DNA from: Lepidonotus clava
Taxonomy: Eukaryota > Annelida > Polychaeta > Phyllodocida > Polynoidae
NCBI GenBank assembly: GCA_936440205.1
Contig: OW387145.1
Span: 15,809,396 to 15,873,395, forward strand
Direction: 5' to 3'
DNA: 64,000 nt
This document shows positions 1 to 12,598 of the stretch, one piece after another. The notes under the pieces were generated by a model, which had not been told where the DNA came from, made no database searches, and worked only from the letters and a program-made list of their open reading frames with translations. Positions within the stretch are counted from its first letter, which is position 1, and each line of letters starts with the position of its first letter. A program made the translations under genes and the position numbers.

Positions 1-2352
1 CAAGATGCTGGTGAATACAACGCCTGCGACTGTGACGACTAAACCCCAAGCTGCAAGGTCGTCTTACTGTTGGCGTAGGACGAGAAAGATACACAAGGTC
101 CGAATGAAATGTCAGCTAACGCGTTACACGTTCACAACAACAAAAATGGCGTCTGATGGTTCTTCTCTGTCGTTCTTCTGATGTCCGAACAACTTCCGTC
201 AGTAACACTATTCTGAATCTATTTCGATCAAAATGTCCGCTCATGAGATCCTTGATGAAACTATCGAGATCTCCCTTCGTCGAATAATACGTTCTTTCGA
301 TCTTAATATTAGAAAACCCGCCTGGTTCAAGGAGGAACTGCCTCCATACGCTACATCTCCTGCCTTCTGATGGAACTGTTTACGTACTCTTGGCGGCGTC
401 CAATAAGTGCAGCTATTTACGGGCACGTGACACGACTCAACCAATGGACGTCTCCGATCTAAAAATAACTCTTACATTATTTTGAATATATTAGTTTCCG
501 TGTGCGTCATCAACCTTTTGTTTCGCTTGAATAAAATACTAATTTTATAAATCAAAACTGCTACACACGATTCATTTGTGATAATAGGATCATTAAAGTA
601 TAAACGGTGAGAAAGTGCTTTTGTTTTAGAAAAAAAATCAAAAGTAGGTCAAAGTGACGGGCACCTGCCGAACACTCCCGAAAACTGGCGAATTCCGCGG
701 AAATGACGTCAGAAATGTAGGCGGGGAATTCTATGTACTGTGGCATGAATGATACACATGACACGGGCCTTGATGTCGGCCAGGCTGCTCGGCCACTCCG
801 TACTCCCAAGGTTTTCTCCATTAGGATCCTTCAAATGTCCCCCAAAGTGATATAAACTGTGCAGATCAAGGTAAGAAGGGATAGAGAATATGTTTATCAC
901 GTTTCAGTAAACGTGGTTGGTCGATTTTCTTCTTTACAACGCAGATCTCGCTCTGCATTCAGAGTGGGAAGCTTAGTAATGGTGGGCTGTCTGCTGCGAG
1001 TGCAGTGGGGAGGTCGGTGGAGGTGGAACCTACATTTTCTGTCGATTAGTTGTTCAGCCTACGTCAAGGTACGATTAGGTACGTGCTTTAGTCAAGGCGT
1101 AGTTGTACACAGGGCTGTAAATTCGCATTGTAAGGATGTGTTTGCAACGTACACTCACGATACAGGCGTCTAGGGCTTTTCAATATGTTAGCGCCAGTTT
1201 GACAAGTGACTGCTGCAGTCATCTGAGGGGACAACCCTAAGTCTAGTCTGCACAGGGACTTTGCTTCTCTTACCGAACCCTAACTTTTCATTACTACAAA
1301 GTTATGTTCAAAGTGATATAGAATTTTAATAGATGAACCATTTTCGTAATCAGTGTATTGTAACACTTATAATATTTGAACACAATTATAATATATAACT
1401 AGGCCTAGATGCTGTCATGCAACAGGGCTAATTGTGTAATTTTCTGAAAGAATTGTTACCAACTGTCTTGATCTTAATTTTTACTAACAGACAGGTACAC
1501 TTAGACCTAAAGTACCTGAGAAAATGAAGTTAAAGTAAAATGTTTTAGCATTAACTGTCCTCATCACGAACACGGATGTGAGGTTATAAAACTTTAATCA
1601 CTTGTTAACATTTACTTCATCATGTGTCAGTGTGCCAGCATTAATAGATTAATAATTAAATCTTACCTAACTGTATCAAGTTCTCTCAAGTTGACACTCT
1701 AAAGATTTTGTATAACGTTGGTGATAAATCACTGATGTAGATCCGGGATGCGGTCTTTAACTGTTTGTGATAAGGCATGAGTTCTTTTTTTTTCCAATCA
1801 TGAGTACTACTAGTTGTTAGTATGACGTACACGTAGGCCAGCATATAAAACGTATAAAGATTTTGTCACGACATATTTACCTTAACGATGTCATGATCTA
1901 CGATGTTTATGCTCTATATTTTATGTTGCCGTTATAGCACACTCGAATTTAAGTTTTATCATAACCATTGAAAGTTTCTAGGTCCAAAGCCGTATTTATG
2001 TTAAAGTTATCCAGATGAACTACGTCTTAATTAAATATGGTAATAATATTTCTTCAGACGTTAGTTATACGTTCTTTATTAGGGGAGACACGACATGCAT
2101 ATTATATTCACGTATGATTATTGTGTCCTGTTTTTGACATGAGTAGACAAAAGATCTTGACGTTCTGATTAAACTTCAGTAATTCGCTATTGAATGATTG
2201 TAATTGTGTGACTTTATGTATGCCATAAATATGATGTGAGTCATTTAGACAAACGAGGAAATATTACTTCAAAAAGAGGGAATTATAGTAAACAACCATG
2301 GTGTACGTTGGTCAGCTTATCGATTTGTTCATCTGGTTTTGTCCTTGCTCAG
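1..2352. other. Upstream flank, no gene recognised
   Basis: AT-rich sequence before the first recognised coding exon. I see no convincing exon, RNA gene or intact mobile element on either strand; the short open frames lack codon bias or known motifs. A full TGACGTCA palindrome lies at 704-711. The last 15 bases or so before 2353 are pyrimidine rich and end in CAG, so this stretch could be promoter flank or the end of an intron whose upstream non-coding exon lies outside the window. Confidence 0.5.
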
Positions 2353-3062
2353 ACCATCATCAGGCCGTGCCTCACCACTGACCGCCTCCCATATCGGATT
2401 ACCCTCAGAGCAGAGCCGGTGGTAGTGGAATTTGTTACTGCCCGCCATCGACGTCCAGCATAGAATGCCCGTGGCCGCCTCCCAGCAGAAGGACGCCCAT
2501 GTTTCGGCTCACTTCAGCCATCTCCTGCCCAAGCCGCCCGGGGCTAACTACGGCGGAGCGGCCGGCCACCACCTCCGGGGGGGCCGGCATCAGGGGCCCC
2601 TGTCGCCGGCCGGTCACCTCGGGGTCCATCACCCCCACCAACAGCTCCCGGCCCGGCCCGGCCACGAATCGGCCGCCGCCGCCGCTGCTGCCGCCTCTCT
2701 AGGTTTGGTCGCCGATATGGCTGGCCAACTCGCCGCCAACATGGCAGCCGCCTCGCCAAACCCTGTGGCGACTGGGACCGACCAGGCAGCTACTCAGTAC
2801 TTTAGCACCCACAGCCCGCCCATCCTCAACCTGAGCCCCAACCTGAGCCCGGCCGACCCCGGCTCACAGAGGGCTTCTCCCGGCTACGACCTGCGGGACA
2901 CGGCCCGCCGCCGCAGCCAGCATCAACAGCAACAACAGCATCAACAACAACAGTTAACACAACAGCATCAACAAACTCTACAACATCATCAACAAACTCT
3001 ACAACATCATCAACAACAGCATCAACAAACTCTTCAACAACAACAATTACAACAGCAACAAG
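2353..3062 (+). CDS. RNF38: RNF38/44-type E3 ligase, 5' exon with polyAla and polyGln (coding from 2465)
   Basis: Putative N-terminal exon of the RNF38/RNF44-like ubiquitin ligase. The first ATG is at 2465 (A at -3), with an in-frame TAG upstream at 2423-2425, so 2353-2464 is probably 5' UTR. A pyrimidine tract ending in CAG at 2350-2352 could be an acceptor; otherwise transcription starts nearby. The roughly 199 residues are low complexity: His/Gly/Pro-rich at 25-65, an Ala run near 69-78, Ser/Pro motifs (SPPILNLSPNLSP) near 120-135, a basic RRRSQ, then a Gln/His tract from about 152 encoded by mixed CAA, CAG and CAT. It ends in the consensus donor AAG|GTAAGG in phase 1, which matches the exon at 16008. 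I do not recognise homology in this segment. Its assignment to RNF38/44 rests on strand, order and phase. It could instead be the start of a separate gene. Confidence 0.7.
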
Positions 3063-3659
3063 GTAAGGACTTCCATTATTGGACGTTTTAGAATACTAAA
3101 TTCCAACCTTAGTTTAACACAATCTATTGAACAAATATTGCTTGTCACGCGATTACCAGTGTTGATATTCATTTCAAATCATTTATGGACCCAGGTTATT
3201 TTTATGTAAGGCAAGGAGCTATAACATAAAAATTCGGGCCACATACTGACTTGGCTCTAACCGCCGTATGTGGGCCATACCTCTACATTAACCTTTACTC
3301 TATCAAGTGACGCAGTAGAACTATGTCTTCATTCCTATGTCAACAACTCTGAGTGACCTAGTATTCCTGTTAGTTTATTCGAGTTTATTTGTATGTGTAG
3401 TTAACATGATAAGAAAAGTTACTTATCAATATGTGTGTATAGAACTCAATTGGTGCAACCTTATTCTTTTAGATAATCGGTTCTTTTTGGTAAAAGATAT
3501 ACACATTGAACATATTCTCCCATCACTTGAGGGATAAAGTAATACTAGATAGGATAGTTCCACAAACTTAGCTAGTTACGACTGTAGGCCAGCGCCATAT
3601 GTGACCGAGGATTGAGTGACCCACTCTGCACTCTGTGTACTGTAAGTAGTATAGAGAAA

Positions 3660-3676
3660 AAGGTTAAAGGTCAAGG
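3660..3676 (+). promoter_or_regulatory. Possible nuclear-receptor DR1 site
   Basis: The sequence AGGTTAAAGGTCA is two AGGTCA-like half sites in direct orientation separated by one base, the spacing bound by RXR, HNF4 and COUP-TF type receptors. It lies 0.6 kb into intron 1. This is a single motif match; chance occurrence is possible. Confidence 0.25.
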
Positions 3677-4199
3677 AACCCCCTCCCTCTGAACCGTGAT
3701 GTTTGTCCACTCAGGTAGATGGTCAGAAATAAAAACCTAATGAATTCACAAAACTATTTTCCATTGAATTGCACCTAGTCTGTTTTGCAATACACATTAT
3801 TTCCCCCTTTATCTTTTACCCGTACAATTAATAACAAATGCAATACTACGTAAAGTTATCTGTTGGAATGAGCTTGTACGACATGATGTACTCTTTTTCT
3901 ATCAAACAGTTTCCAGTTTGTTGCCACTAAACCTAAAGTTATGTCTATGAATGAGATCTGTAGAAAAGTAAGCTTTATGTTGATGGTTTGTAAGTGGTTT
4001 GAATGATGTAGGGAAACTGAAGAGAACCAGATGCAAAAGGGAACAAACGTATCTTTTGTTGAAGTAGTGAAGGCAATATAGATTGAACTCTAAAAGAAGG
4101 TCGGCCTGTGTTGATGGACAGCTAGACTTTTGTCATTCATAGTTTAGACAAGTGGAGGTGTGGTTGGGTCACGGGCTAGTGCAGCGAGTGTACGACCTG

Positions 4200-4530
4200 T
4201 CCCCTGGCTGGGCCCTTCTCATGCTAATGTGTCGGGATGGGGGGAGGTGTGAGTTCACTGGGGGCTAGAGGCTGAGTGCGCCGGGCGGTCACATCACACG
4301 GACCTAGTAGGGGGGTGCCACACCCCCTTGTCAGGCAGGGTTAACAGAGGGAGAGCTGGGGGGCATGAATGAATTGGGACGGGGGGGTGGAGAAGTGGGG
4401 GAGGTGTAGCAGTGTGGGAGTGAGACAGGTGGGAGGGGGTTGAGAGGTGGGGGTTGTAGTAGTAGTAGAGTGGGGCAGGGAGGGGTGAGGGGGAACAGGT
4501 GTGACCGGAAGGGGGTCACAGTCGACCGGC
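4200..4530 (+). repeat. G-rich purine-skewed tract
   Basis: About 330 bases with many GGGG runs and few C or T on the + strand, followed by a C-rich stretch (4560-4660). It has G-quadruplex potential. Open frames crossing it are products of the composition and do not look coding. Confidence 0.5.
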
Positions 4531-5186
4531 AGGTGGGGCCGAATACCAGCGGACTACTCGGGGTTCTCCCCGGGTTACCCCCATCACCCATCACCCGTCA
4601 CCCACCCCTCTCAGCCAGGCCCCCTTACCTGGTCCCACTATACCCACTACATTCCCCCGGACTTCTGCTCCACCAATTATCATCTCAGGTTCGACGAGGT
4701 AGAAGGGTTTTTGGAGGTGGAGGTAGTCCTGAGCTGAGATTGTCCCTGAGCTTTAGAGGGGACGACCAGTGGGTGTGGATGGGGGGCTGGAGTCGGCAGG
4801 TGTGAAGGGCTGAGGTGAGGCGCACTCCTCTGGGGGGGAGAAGAGAGGTGGGAGACGGGTGTCCCCGGGCACGGGGACATGCTGGTTTAGGGCAGTTTCC
4901 AGGTGATTGGTCAATTATTGCAGGTGAGGGACCTGCCTTACAAGAGGAACTGAGTCAGTAAATGTATTCAAACACACACTTTTTTCATGATATTCGCAGA
5001 GTAGTGGGTAGGTGACTAAGGGGAACCTCAAGTGGGTCACCACATCGTATGTGTGTAGACTGGTCAGCTTCTGCCTCCAGATGGGATTAGTATCACAAAG
5101 CCTTCTTTGAGCATAGAATACACTTGTGAAATATTGCTCTTGAAAATATGCTTATCAATATAGAATAGGTTCACAAAGTTTCAAGG

Positions 5187-6344
5187 TTTGACATTGATTA
5201 TTGCCCGCCTGCCCAGGGCAGGGAAAACATCAGGTGGGGCAGGTAGAATTTGAAAGCCACCTGCCCAAAGGGCAGGAAAAATTTCTGTAATCTCACAATG
5301 ACAAGCATAGGAGGGCGAGGGAAATTTAGAGTCGGGCAGGTAAAACTTTAACTATACCACATTCGGGAGACACTCAGTGGCTGCCGCCATCTTGCCGTAC
5401 GTCCACCCTCAGAGCTTAGAGGCTGGTCAAGCACCACCCCCCTCCCACTGTGACCCTATCGAAAGATCACCATCCTGTAAATGATGATACATAGGAACAA
5501 TGAGTAACAATGTTAATCTATTGCTCCGAGTATTTTTGTTAACCATGATCTACAGAATACCTAGCTTTTTTGTATTTTTTATAGCTAATAAGAGAGTTGT
5601 GGCAAAGCATCCTCGCAAACCAGTCCCCCTGCCGCTGCCGCTCTCAGGAGGTAGAGCGGTAGCGGCGACAGGGGCCTTGACTTGAGAAGATGTGGCAAAG
5701 TAAAGTAGAGTGTTTTTGTCTTCCCTGTGGGGCCCCTAACTAGATTGTATGTACAGTGCCTTATCTGTAACCAGGTACCCATGGCCCCACAGCCTGAGTG
5801 TAGGAGTCAGACTATTGGGGCACCTGTGGGGGTTGACTACACCCATCCACATAGGGGATGGCACCTACGACTCCCGAATGCTTACCTGAGGCCGACCTTT
5901 TAAAAAAAAATTGTTTCCTGTCCAGCGGGTGACCAGAAAAATTCCCAGTCGGGAGGTCGGAAAATCTTTTTTTTCCCATAATTTTTTTTTGTTGGTAAGG
6001 TTATAACTATAAAATTTTGACAAAAAAAAAGAATTTTCCCAAAACTGAAAAAAAAAGTTTCCAGTCGGCCCTAAAATACTCAGTCGGGCGGTACACAGGA
6101 AACAATTTTTTTTTAAAGGTTGGCCTGACGGGCCGTCAAATAAAAAGCCTTCCAAAATCCAGTCAAAACCTGTCAAGTTCTTTTTTTTCGATTCTCTGAA
6201 TCGGAACTTTAAGGGTTATGCTTGTATTTCTCTCGAGGAGCTATACCAGACATTTTGCCTCCCTTTCGGGCAACAGAAATTAAATGCCCCACCTTAAGTT
6301 TTACCTGCCCCGGGCAGACGGGCAATACTTAATGTCGAGCACTG
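5187..6344. mobile_element. Inverted-repeat DNA element or facing MITE pair
   Basis: About 105 bp at 5187-5292 is repeated in inverted orientation at about 6240-6344. Both arms carry GACATT, then TATTGCCCG, CTGCCC, GGGCAGG, AGGTGGGGCA and a TTTCTG-like end. The right terminus on the - strand reads CAGTGCTCGACATTAAG, close to the terminal repeat CAGTGTCCGAAATTAAG of the MITE at 7600, so they probably share a family. No clear target-site duplication is visible. The sequence could be one element with long terminal inverted repeats or two MITEs inserted in opposite orientation. No transposase frame is present, so it would be non-autonomous. Confidence 0.6.
5884..6135. repeat. Internal foldback with A/T-rich arms
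   Basis: AGGCCGACCTTTTAAAAAAA followed by TTGTTTCCTGT near 5892-5923 is mirrored as ACAGGAAACAA, a T run, then AAAGGTTGGCCT near 6094-6126. The homology extends inward imperfectly (CCAGTCGG blocks), giving two arms of about 100 bp. The span would form a long hairpin and lies nested within the larger inverted pair. It is probably a MITE of its own that inserted into the older element. Confidence 0.6.
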
Positions 6345-7599
6345 ACTGGGGAAATTTGGACAAATTCTCGCATCGCAGACTGCAACAACTGGGCACTTTG
6401 GCACGGCTAAATCCTTAAATTTTACACAGAAAGAAGGTTTCATACAGGAAATAGTTTTGGAGACTAAATGAAGAGGATATGTGCACAAACGGCTGTTAAC
6501 TGAGTGGATAATAGAGCTAAACAAATTTCCATATACTTCTAAGATGCATCCTGGTTACCCAGCTAGATTTCTTTTGTTCTATACTTTCCAACATAATATG
6601 TTGTTAAACAACATCAAGGTTGACAAAAATACTAATGGTTCAGTATTACAACCTATCGCCAAGCAACGCATCAACAGTTTTGAATCTTAGAAATAAACGT
6701 CATGATTACCGGTAGGCCTAGGCTTATAAGCCCTTCCATTATTAAGATAATAGTTGCTGTTAGACAAAATGAATCATGTAGCACTCTCAGTCCCTGTAAT
6801 ATAGGGGAGGAAAATTTGTATCATTCTGTTACTGTAAATATTACTTATCTATATTGACTTAAAATGAAATTAACTGAATGATTTGTAAACAGGGCTGTGG
6901 GTCAATGAACCAAAATTCCATTTCTTAGGGCATCAAGAAATGGGCATTCTCAGCCAGGCTGGCATAATTTGATGTTGTGTTCAATGGGAAATTAACTAGT
7001 ACATTAGTAGAGGTTTTCCAAATTGTCTTTGTTATTTTCTCAACAAAGTTATTTTGATTAATTTTGTTTAAAGGTTGTACTATTTGGTCATAGTTTGGAA
7101 ACGATAGGAATAAAATTGTTATTGATGTTAACTAGAATGGCCTGAATACTCTGTGCAGTTGTATTTATTAAGCATATAAGTCTATGCATTCCATTTATAC
7201 AAAATCTCACTAAGCAAACATACGAGAAACATACAGTGCATTTTGAACAAAAAATTATTTTTTTAAATATTGAAGAAAAAGTGTCGCCTTTGACATGGAT
7301 ATGAACACTGACTCAGAGACAGTATTATAACTACCAGCAACACGTTACAATAGATTCTGTTTGACCCCTCAAAATAAAGGCCAGGTACAGCTATTTCAGT
7401 TTGATAAGCCACCTGGGCGGTCGTAGGGAAATTTAATTTTTTTATAACGAGAACTATCTACACTTACAAAGAAATGTTTTTTTCTTTGCGAAATTTCTTC
7501 ATGAAAGGTCAACATGTTTTCGAAGTGCATCGCACCACGATGCTGTGATAATCACCATTCTAAGTACTACGGAATAAAGTGTTAATATTCCTGTTAATG

Positions 7600-7816
7600 C
7601 AGTGTCCGAAATTAAGGTTTTACTTCATGCACTCGCCGGGTGCACGGGTCCTAAAAGTATGCACCCAGATATATTTCTGTGCATACATTATCCAAAAAAT
7701 ATATTTAAACTGATGGAAAAAAAAGCACCCTCCGGGTGCACACATTTGAAAATCGTACACTCTGCTTCAGAAATATCCACCTCGGGTGCAGGGTGCATGC
7801 TTAATTTCGGAGACTG
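7600..7816. mobile_element. 217-bp MITE with 17-bp TIRs and 5-bp target duplication
   Basis: The ends are CAGTGTCCGAAATTAAG and its near-perfect inverse CTTAATTTCGGAGACTG (one mismatch in 17). The element is flanked on both sides by TAATG (7595-7599 and 7817-7821), the expected signature of insertion. Subterminal inverted repeats are also visible (GCCGGGTGCAC / CTCGGGTGCAGGGTGCAT). It has no coding capacity. The short open frame across it is incidental. The superfamily is uncertain; CAGTG ends occur in hAT-like groups, but a 5-bp duplication is not the usual 8. Confidence 0.75.
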
Positions 7817-8068
7817 TAATGGTACTGGTTGTGCAGACCTGGGAAAAGGAACTAGCAATCTGTTTCTCCATTGTTTTGCCCAATAACCATTTATCTCATG
7901 ACCATTGCATCTACAACTTAGACCAATTTAAAGCGTATGAATAAAGATTAAATATACAGAGATGACATTTTTTCTTTTTATACCGGATTCTGCCAGTTCA
8001 ATATAAATGTAAACTTAAAAATTGTTGCCAATTTTTATCCTATTTTGCTTTGAAAATCATTGTTCCAG

Positions 8069-8179
8069 TGTTTATGCAACACCTTTGACGATCGGCTGTT
8101 TATGGAACACCTTTGACGATCGGCTGTTTATGGAACACCTTTGACCATCGGCTGTTTATGGAACACCTTTGACCATCGG
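8069..8179 (+). repeat. 28-bp tandem repeat, four copies
   Basis: Four consecutive copies of a 28-bp unit beginning TGTTTATGGAACACCTTTGA and ending CATCGGC, with starts at 8069, 8097, 8125 and 8153. Copies differ at two positions (C/G at base 9, G/C in GACGAT/GACCAT). Near-identity indicates recent expansion. Non-coding, intronic. Confidence 0.9.
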
Positions 8180-8628
8180 GCGGCTTTGTACTACATACTG
8201 ACCCTTGTACTGACCCTTAATTTCTAATACTTAATTTTGAAATGCAAACATCAGAAAATAAGAGAGAACATGCTGAAAATAACTTAAAAAAGAGATGACA
8301 GTGTATGTCCACTATATAACGTTGGATAACACGGATATATTCTGCTTTACAAACGAAATGGAAAATGCAGTCCCAAATGGACTGGCTCGTTGATGTATAA
8401 TGGGGAAAACTCTATCCTGAAATATAGACACGCCGGGACAGCAGCCCAGCTCGATCCCTAGGCCTCGTCCCGGTGGAAAAGTGGGGCCCGGGCGAATGCA
8501 GGCCAAGATTTGAGGCCGATTTCCACGTCCCCGTGGAACGTGGGGGCTGGGAAACATTTGCTGACATTTCTGGGTCGACGACGCTTTCTTGGGTCGGGCG
8601 AAGTTGAGTCGATTGGAGACTGAAGATA

Positions 8629-8653
8629 AATTCCGAATTCGGAATTCGGAATT
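8629..8653. repeat. Perfect 18-bp palindrome with EcoRI-like core repeats
   Basis: AATTCCGAATTCGGAATT is perfectly self-complementary (8629-8646) and runs into another CGGAATT copy. It is probably a small expansion of a 7-base unit. No function assigned. Confidence 0.7.
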
Positions 8654-9994
8654 GAATCTTTTATTACCATCTTATGGTCTTCTTTCCCCTGAGTGCCCGT
8701 TTTTTCATACAAAATATTCGTGATCTTTTGGCGACGCATCATATACCAATATTTACATGGTATGTACTCAAAAATGATATGCAATTGTTCAAATCAAAGT
8801 ATGAATTTCAGTGTAGTCTTGACAAGCGTACAGGCCCAAAATGGTCCATTTAATACCAAAATTGTTGCAACAGGTTCAGGGACTGGGTAGATGTATGTCC
8901 TTAATCGAACAGAGCTCCGGGATAATTTTGTGCGCAACAAGCAAAGACACGTTGTCTAGGTGCGAGTTGCGCTGTGATACCAGCGTCACTGCAGTAGGTT
9001 TCATATCCGTTTGCTGATTAAAAGTAATTCTTCATAATAGCATCGCAAGAAAAAATGAAATAAAGTGAGATATTTGCCATTTTTCCAGAGTCAAGGAAAT
9101 TGTATTTTGATGAAGTTAGCCCTTCTGGAATTCGCGAATATTAAAAGAGAAAAAACAAGTTGGAGCATCGTATTTGAGTGGCGGAGAGCCCCGTGCGACA
9201 ACTGTGGACCCTTTGTGTGGTCGGGCGTGTTGGGAAGCTGTAGGGGGGTGGGGGCTCGGCACCGCTGTCGCCAGGAGAAGGGGGGCTGCGGCTGCTTGAA
9301 GAAAGTATTCCACGCCATCTTAAGAGTTTTGCGCATTCCCTAGGTTTTCATTCCAATGTGTATTCTCTTCTAAATTTCGATCAATGATAGATGTATCGCA
9401 CCTCGCGTACTGTTCGTCTGTTGTGGATTGCTGTAACTGCTTAGTGTTTCTTAGAATTCACTTATGTATGAAGACACTGATCATTCATGATTACATGTAG
9501 ATTTGTGATTACTGCAGTGACCTAGTCCTTTAGTCAGGTGCAATAAAAGGACGAAGAAGAGTTAAAAAGGGTTGGTCCACGGAGGGTTGGTGTTGCGGAT
9601 GGTTTGGGGTCTGACCTAGTTTTCTACCACTTGTTCTGGATCAACCCAAAAACGACAGCTCGCCAGCCAACCGCCGCCGGCCCCTGCACACACGTGGTCC
9701 ATGTAGCACCTTCGTGTGACACAAACTTAGAAGTCCAGTAAATCTTAGCAGTACATGTATTGAGGTAATCTTGTGAAATTGATATCATTAGATTTTGGTT
9801 GTACCCAGATCTCAATTAAGATAAAGTGCATTTCTCATGTCTCAAAATGATTTAGGGCTGACAAGTTTCAAGAAAATTACGATGTAATTGGTCCTAGAAG
9901 GCTGAACTTTTGTAATCACACTTGCAAAACAAATTATTACAAATATCAGCCTGGTTGGCTGACAGCCTAAATTTCAGATAACGGAGGCGGCGCA

Positions 9995-10010
9995 CCCCCC
10001 CCCCCCCCCC
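9995..10010 (+). repeat. C16 homopolymer followed by CCTCCA repeats
   Basis: Sixteen C in a row, then short TCCACC units to about 10024. It is one of eight G/C runs of 13 bases or more in the window. Confidence 0.9.
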
Positions 10011-11985
10011 TCCACCTCCACCTATCCTACAATTAGGCGGCCGACCAGGGATTGATCATGTCCCGTTGTATTTTAGCACACTAGTCTCTGATGGCTCGAC
10101 TCCTATGTACTGTGTGGGGGCTTGGGAATACCAGACGTGTGGAGCTCGGGTGCTGAAAAAGCTTGGCCACTGGCCTCATGGCGGCAGGCCTATTTTGCCA
10201 AGCAGTATGGATTTATATGCGGCTTTCCCTCTTCACCCTTTGTCTGCACCTTATCATTTCCCTCTTTTTCACTTCGGTGTCCCCTCTTCGCGTCTGTATT
10301 TTCTTACACAGTAGGAGGACGGTGGTGTATGTGATGGGTGGGTGCTGTGGGTGGGTGCACCCGCCCTCTCAGCACCACGTCCGCTTCGTATTGATGAGTA
10401 GAGACTGAGCCATACTGCCTGGTGCACATACCTAACTAACTACACCCGTGGTATATCTTACTGACCAGCATAAAGCGAAATTTCACAAACATATCTGTAT
10501 GTATTTACATATACATATAAGAAAGTTTAGCCATATATTTATGAATCGGTGTATTCCGGGTGAATTAGTCATCTACAGACTGAGACTCTACTTGATGGAT
10601 CACTTTGGATGATAATACAAAATATGTTCACTGCACATTTTTCTATATATATGTTGTCAAAGTAATATGAAATTATATAGAGTGAAATTGTTAATATTAC
10701 GGCAATTGTTAAAAACGAACTCACATGTGCTTAAATAGAAATCTACTTTTAAATTGGATTTTGAGTTACTATGATTCTAACCCAGACCGAACCAACATCC
10801 CTCTCCGATTTCTGCCCTCTCTCCTCCTGCAGGGACTGTCACCCGGCGTCCCCCCGGCTGCCTCTCACTCATGGGGCCCTCCACACACAAACACAGCCTG
10901 GAAACTAGAGTAAAGAGAGGCGGGCTTAGCTGGGCCCGGCCAGGGGATGGCGCCACCGTCTGTGTGCTCTGGAGGGACGATTTTATATGAGTGCGGGGAG
11001 AGGGGAGATATTTCTTATGGCATGACTCAGGGCGTTGTGCCCAATACATCTAAGGCCGATAGTGTCTTCTTTTGTAGTGAAAATAAGTTCACAGCCTCTG
11101 CAGCTAGGTTTTTGGAAAAGCATATCAAACCTAATGAACTGCCACAAATATTCTTGGCATCTAGGAATATGTTCATTTAATTACTTATCTTGGTGTCACT
11201 TGTTTTTTGTATCCTCGTCATTTTTTGGAGATGCACTATTTTTCTGAATTTATGATTCGTAATACGGCGCTTACTGACGATGATCTTGCATTATTTCTTC
11301 CACCATTTAAATGTATAATATACCTACTGACCTAAGGTAGACCGGGACCGGGCCCGCCTGTGGTTAGACTGGCCTACTGAAATCGGTAGTAGCAGCCTGT
11401 CATATAGGAAAATTCTCTACACAAAGTCCCATTATCAGTACACACCTAACCCAACTGGCCGGTCTACTCATACTGTCTGGCCACAATCCGGTCAGTTCGC
11501 TAGTCCACTCCACTCAGACTCTGCAATATGGACGTGGAGATGCTTACATATGTCTAGTATGTGGACTTGTTGTGTTAAAACATGGCTGTCCCTTGGTACT
11601 ATATAGTGCTAGGTCCGTGCAAACAGACAGACCTGGACGGCCCTGGGCTAACATCTACTCCTTCCTAACGGTCAATCGATAGGGTCAGATCAGCTGGCCT
11701 CGTCCTCGTATTGTCCGCCATTATGGGCCATCATTGTACTCGTAATACACCCAGAGCTACCGGGTATGAACGTATACTACAGTGAAACACCTGGATGGCC
11801 TGTTCGCTCCAGGAATACCTGAAGCCATAGGGATCGAGCGAAGAAGGTCCTTTGCCAGATCTAACATTATTTAGTCCAGGTATGTAGTGCAGATTCTGAT
11901 AGAAGGATTGAATGGTATCAATCAATTAAAAATATGACATGTTTATAATACATATCTCATATTAGCTATTGTCAGCTATTACCTC

Positions 11986-12058
11986 AAAAAGATAATATTG
12001 TTATGAGCCCAGGAAAAAGATAATATTGTTATGAGCTCAGGAAAAAGATAATATTGTT
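11986..12058 (+). repeat. 28-bp tandem repeat at the LINE 5' truncation
   Basis: Almost three copies of AAAAAGATAATATTGTTATG plus AGCCCAGG. The final copy reads straight into the LINE open frame (KDNIV), so the unit derives in part from the element's own coding sequence and expanded after or during insertion. Confidence 0.8.
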
Positions 12059-12598
12059 ATCCCAAAAGTAAATACGCGAGCGGCTAAGAAAACTAATTTT
12101 AAACTTGAGAAACCGAGATTGTCACAAACATTCAAATCACCATATTACTTAGGGGGCACCCTTTGGGCAAAACTCCCACAAGAAACTCAGGATAGTGAAA
12201 ATCTAGTTACATTTAAAAGGAAAACCAAAAAGCTGATTGCTGCTGGACTCTTCCAAAATCGTATTATTCCATAAGATGACTGGAGTAGTACTATTAATGA
12301 GCTAAGTGAATTACTGCATTGAAACTATGTTGTGGGCACAAATTGTCACAATTATAATGAACTATTATCAAAATCCTGGTTTATGACACTTGAACTGTTG
12401 ACCTTGAGCCTGAATTGAATTATATGTAGAACTTAAGACTACTAGATTTGAAAAGATTTTGTATCACGATATTGAACCCTGTTATAGAATCCGATTTGCC
12501 GGTGTGGACAACATGAGGCTAGAAAATCAGCATCTTTATTTGCTGAAGTCTTAACCTGTATATAAACTTTCCTGAATAAAAAAAAAGAGAGAAAAAAG
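12000..12598 (+). mobile_element. LINE (non-LTR retrotransposon) 3' end, 5'-truncated
   Basis: The frame from 12035 to the stop at 12272-12274 encodes about 79 residues with the typical C-terminus of CR1/L2/Jockey-like ORF2 proteins. TFKSPYYLGGTLWAKLP, then FKRKTKKLI, corresponds to the common pattern of an aromatic residue, LWN.LP and FK..LK..L. A 3' UTR follows and ends in AATAAAAAAAAAG near 12572-12587, which looks like the retained poly(A) tail. The reverse transcriptase core and endonuclease are absent, as expected of a dead-on-arrival 5'-truncated insert. The clade is not resolvable from this tail. The open final frame suggests a fairly young copy. Confidence 0.75.
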
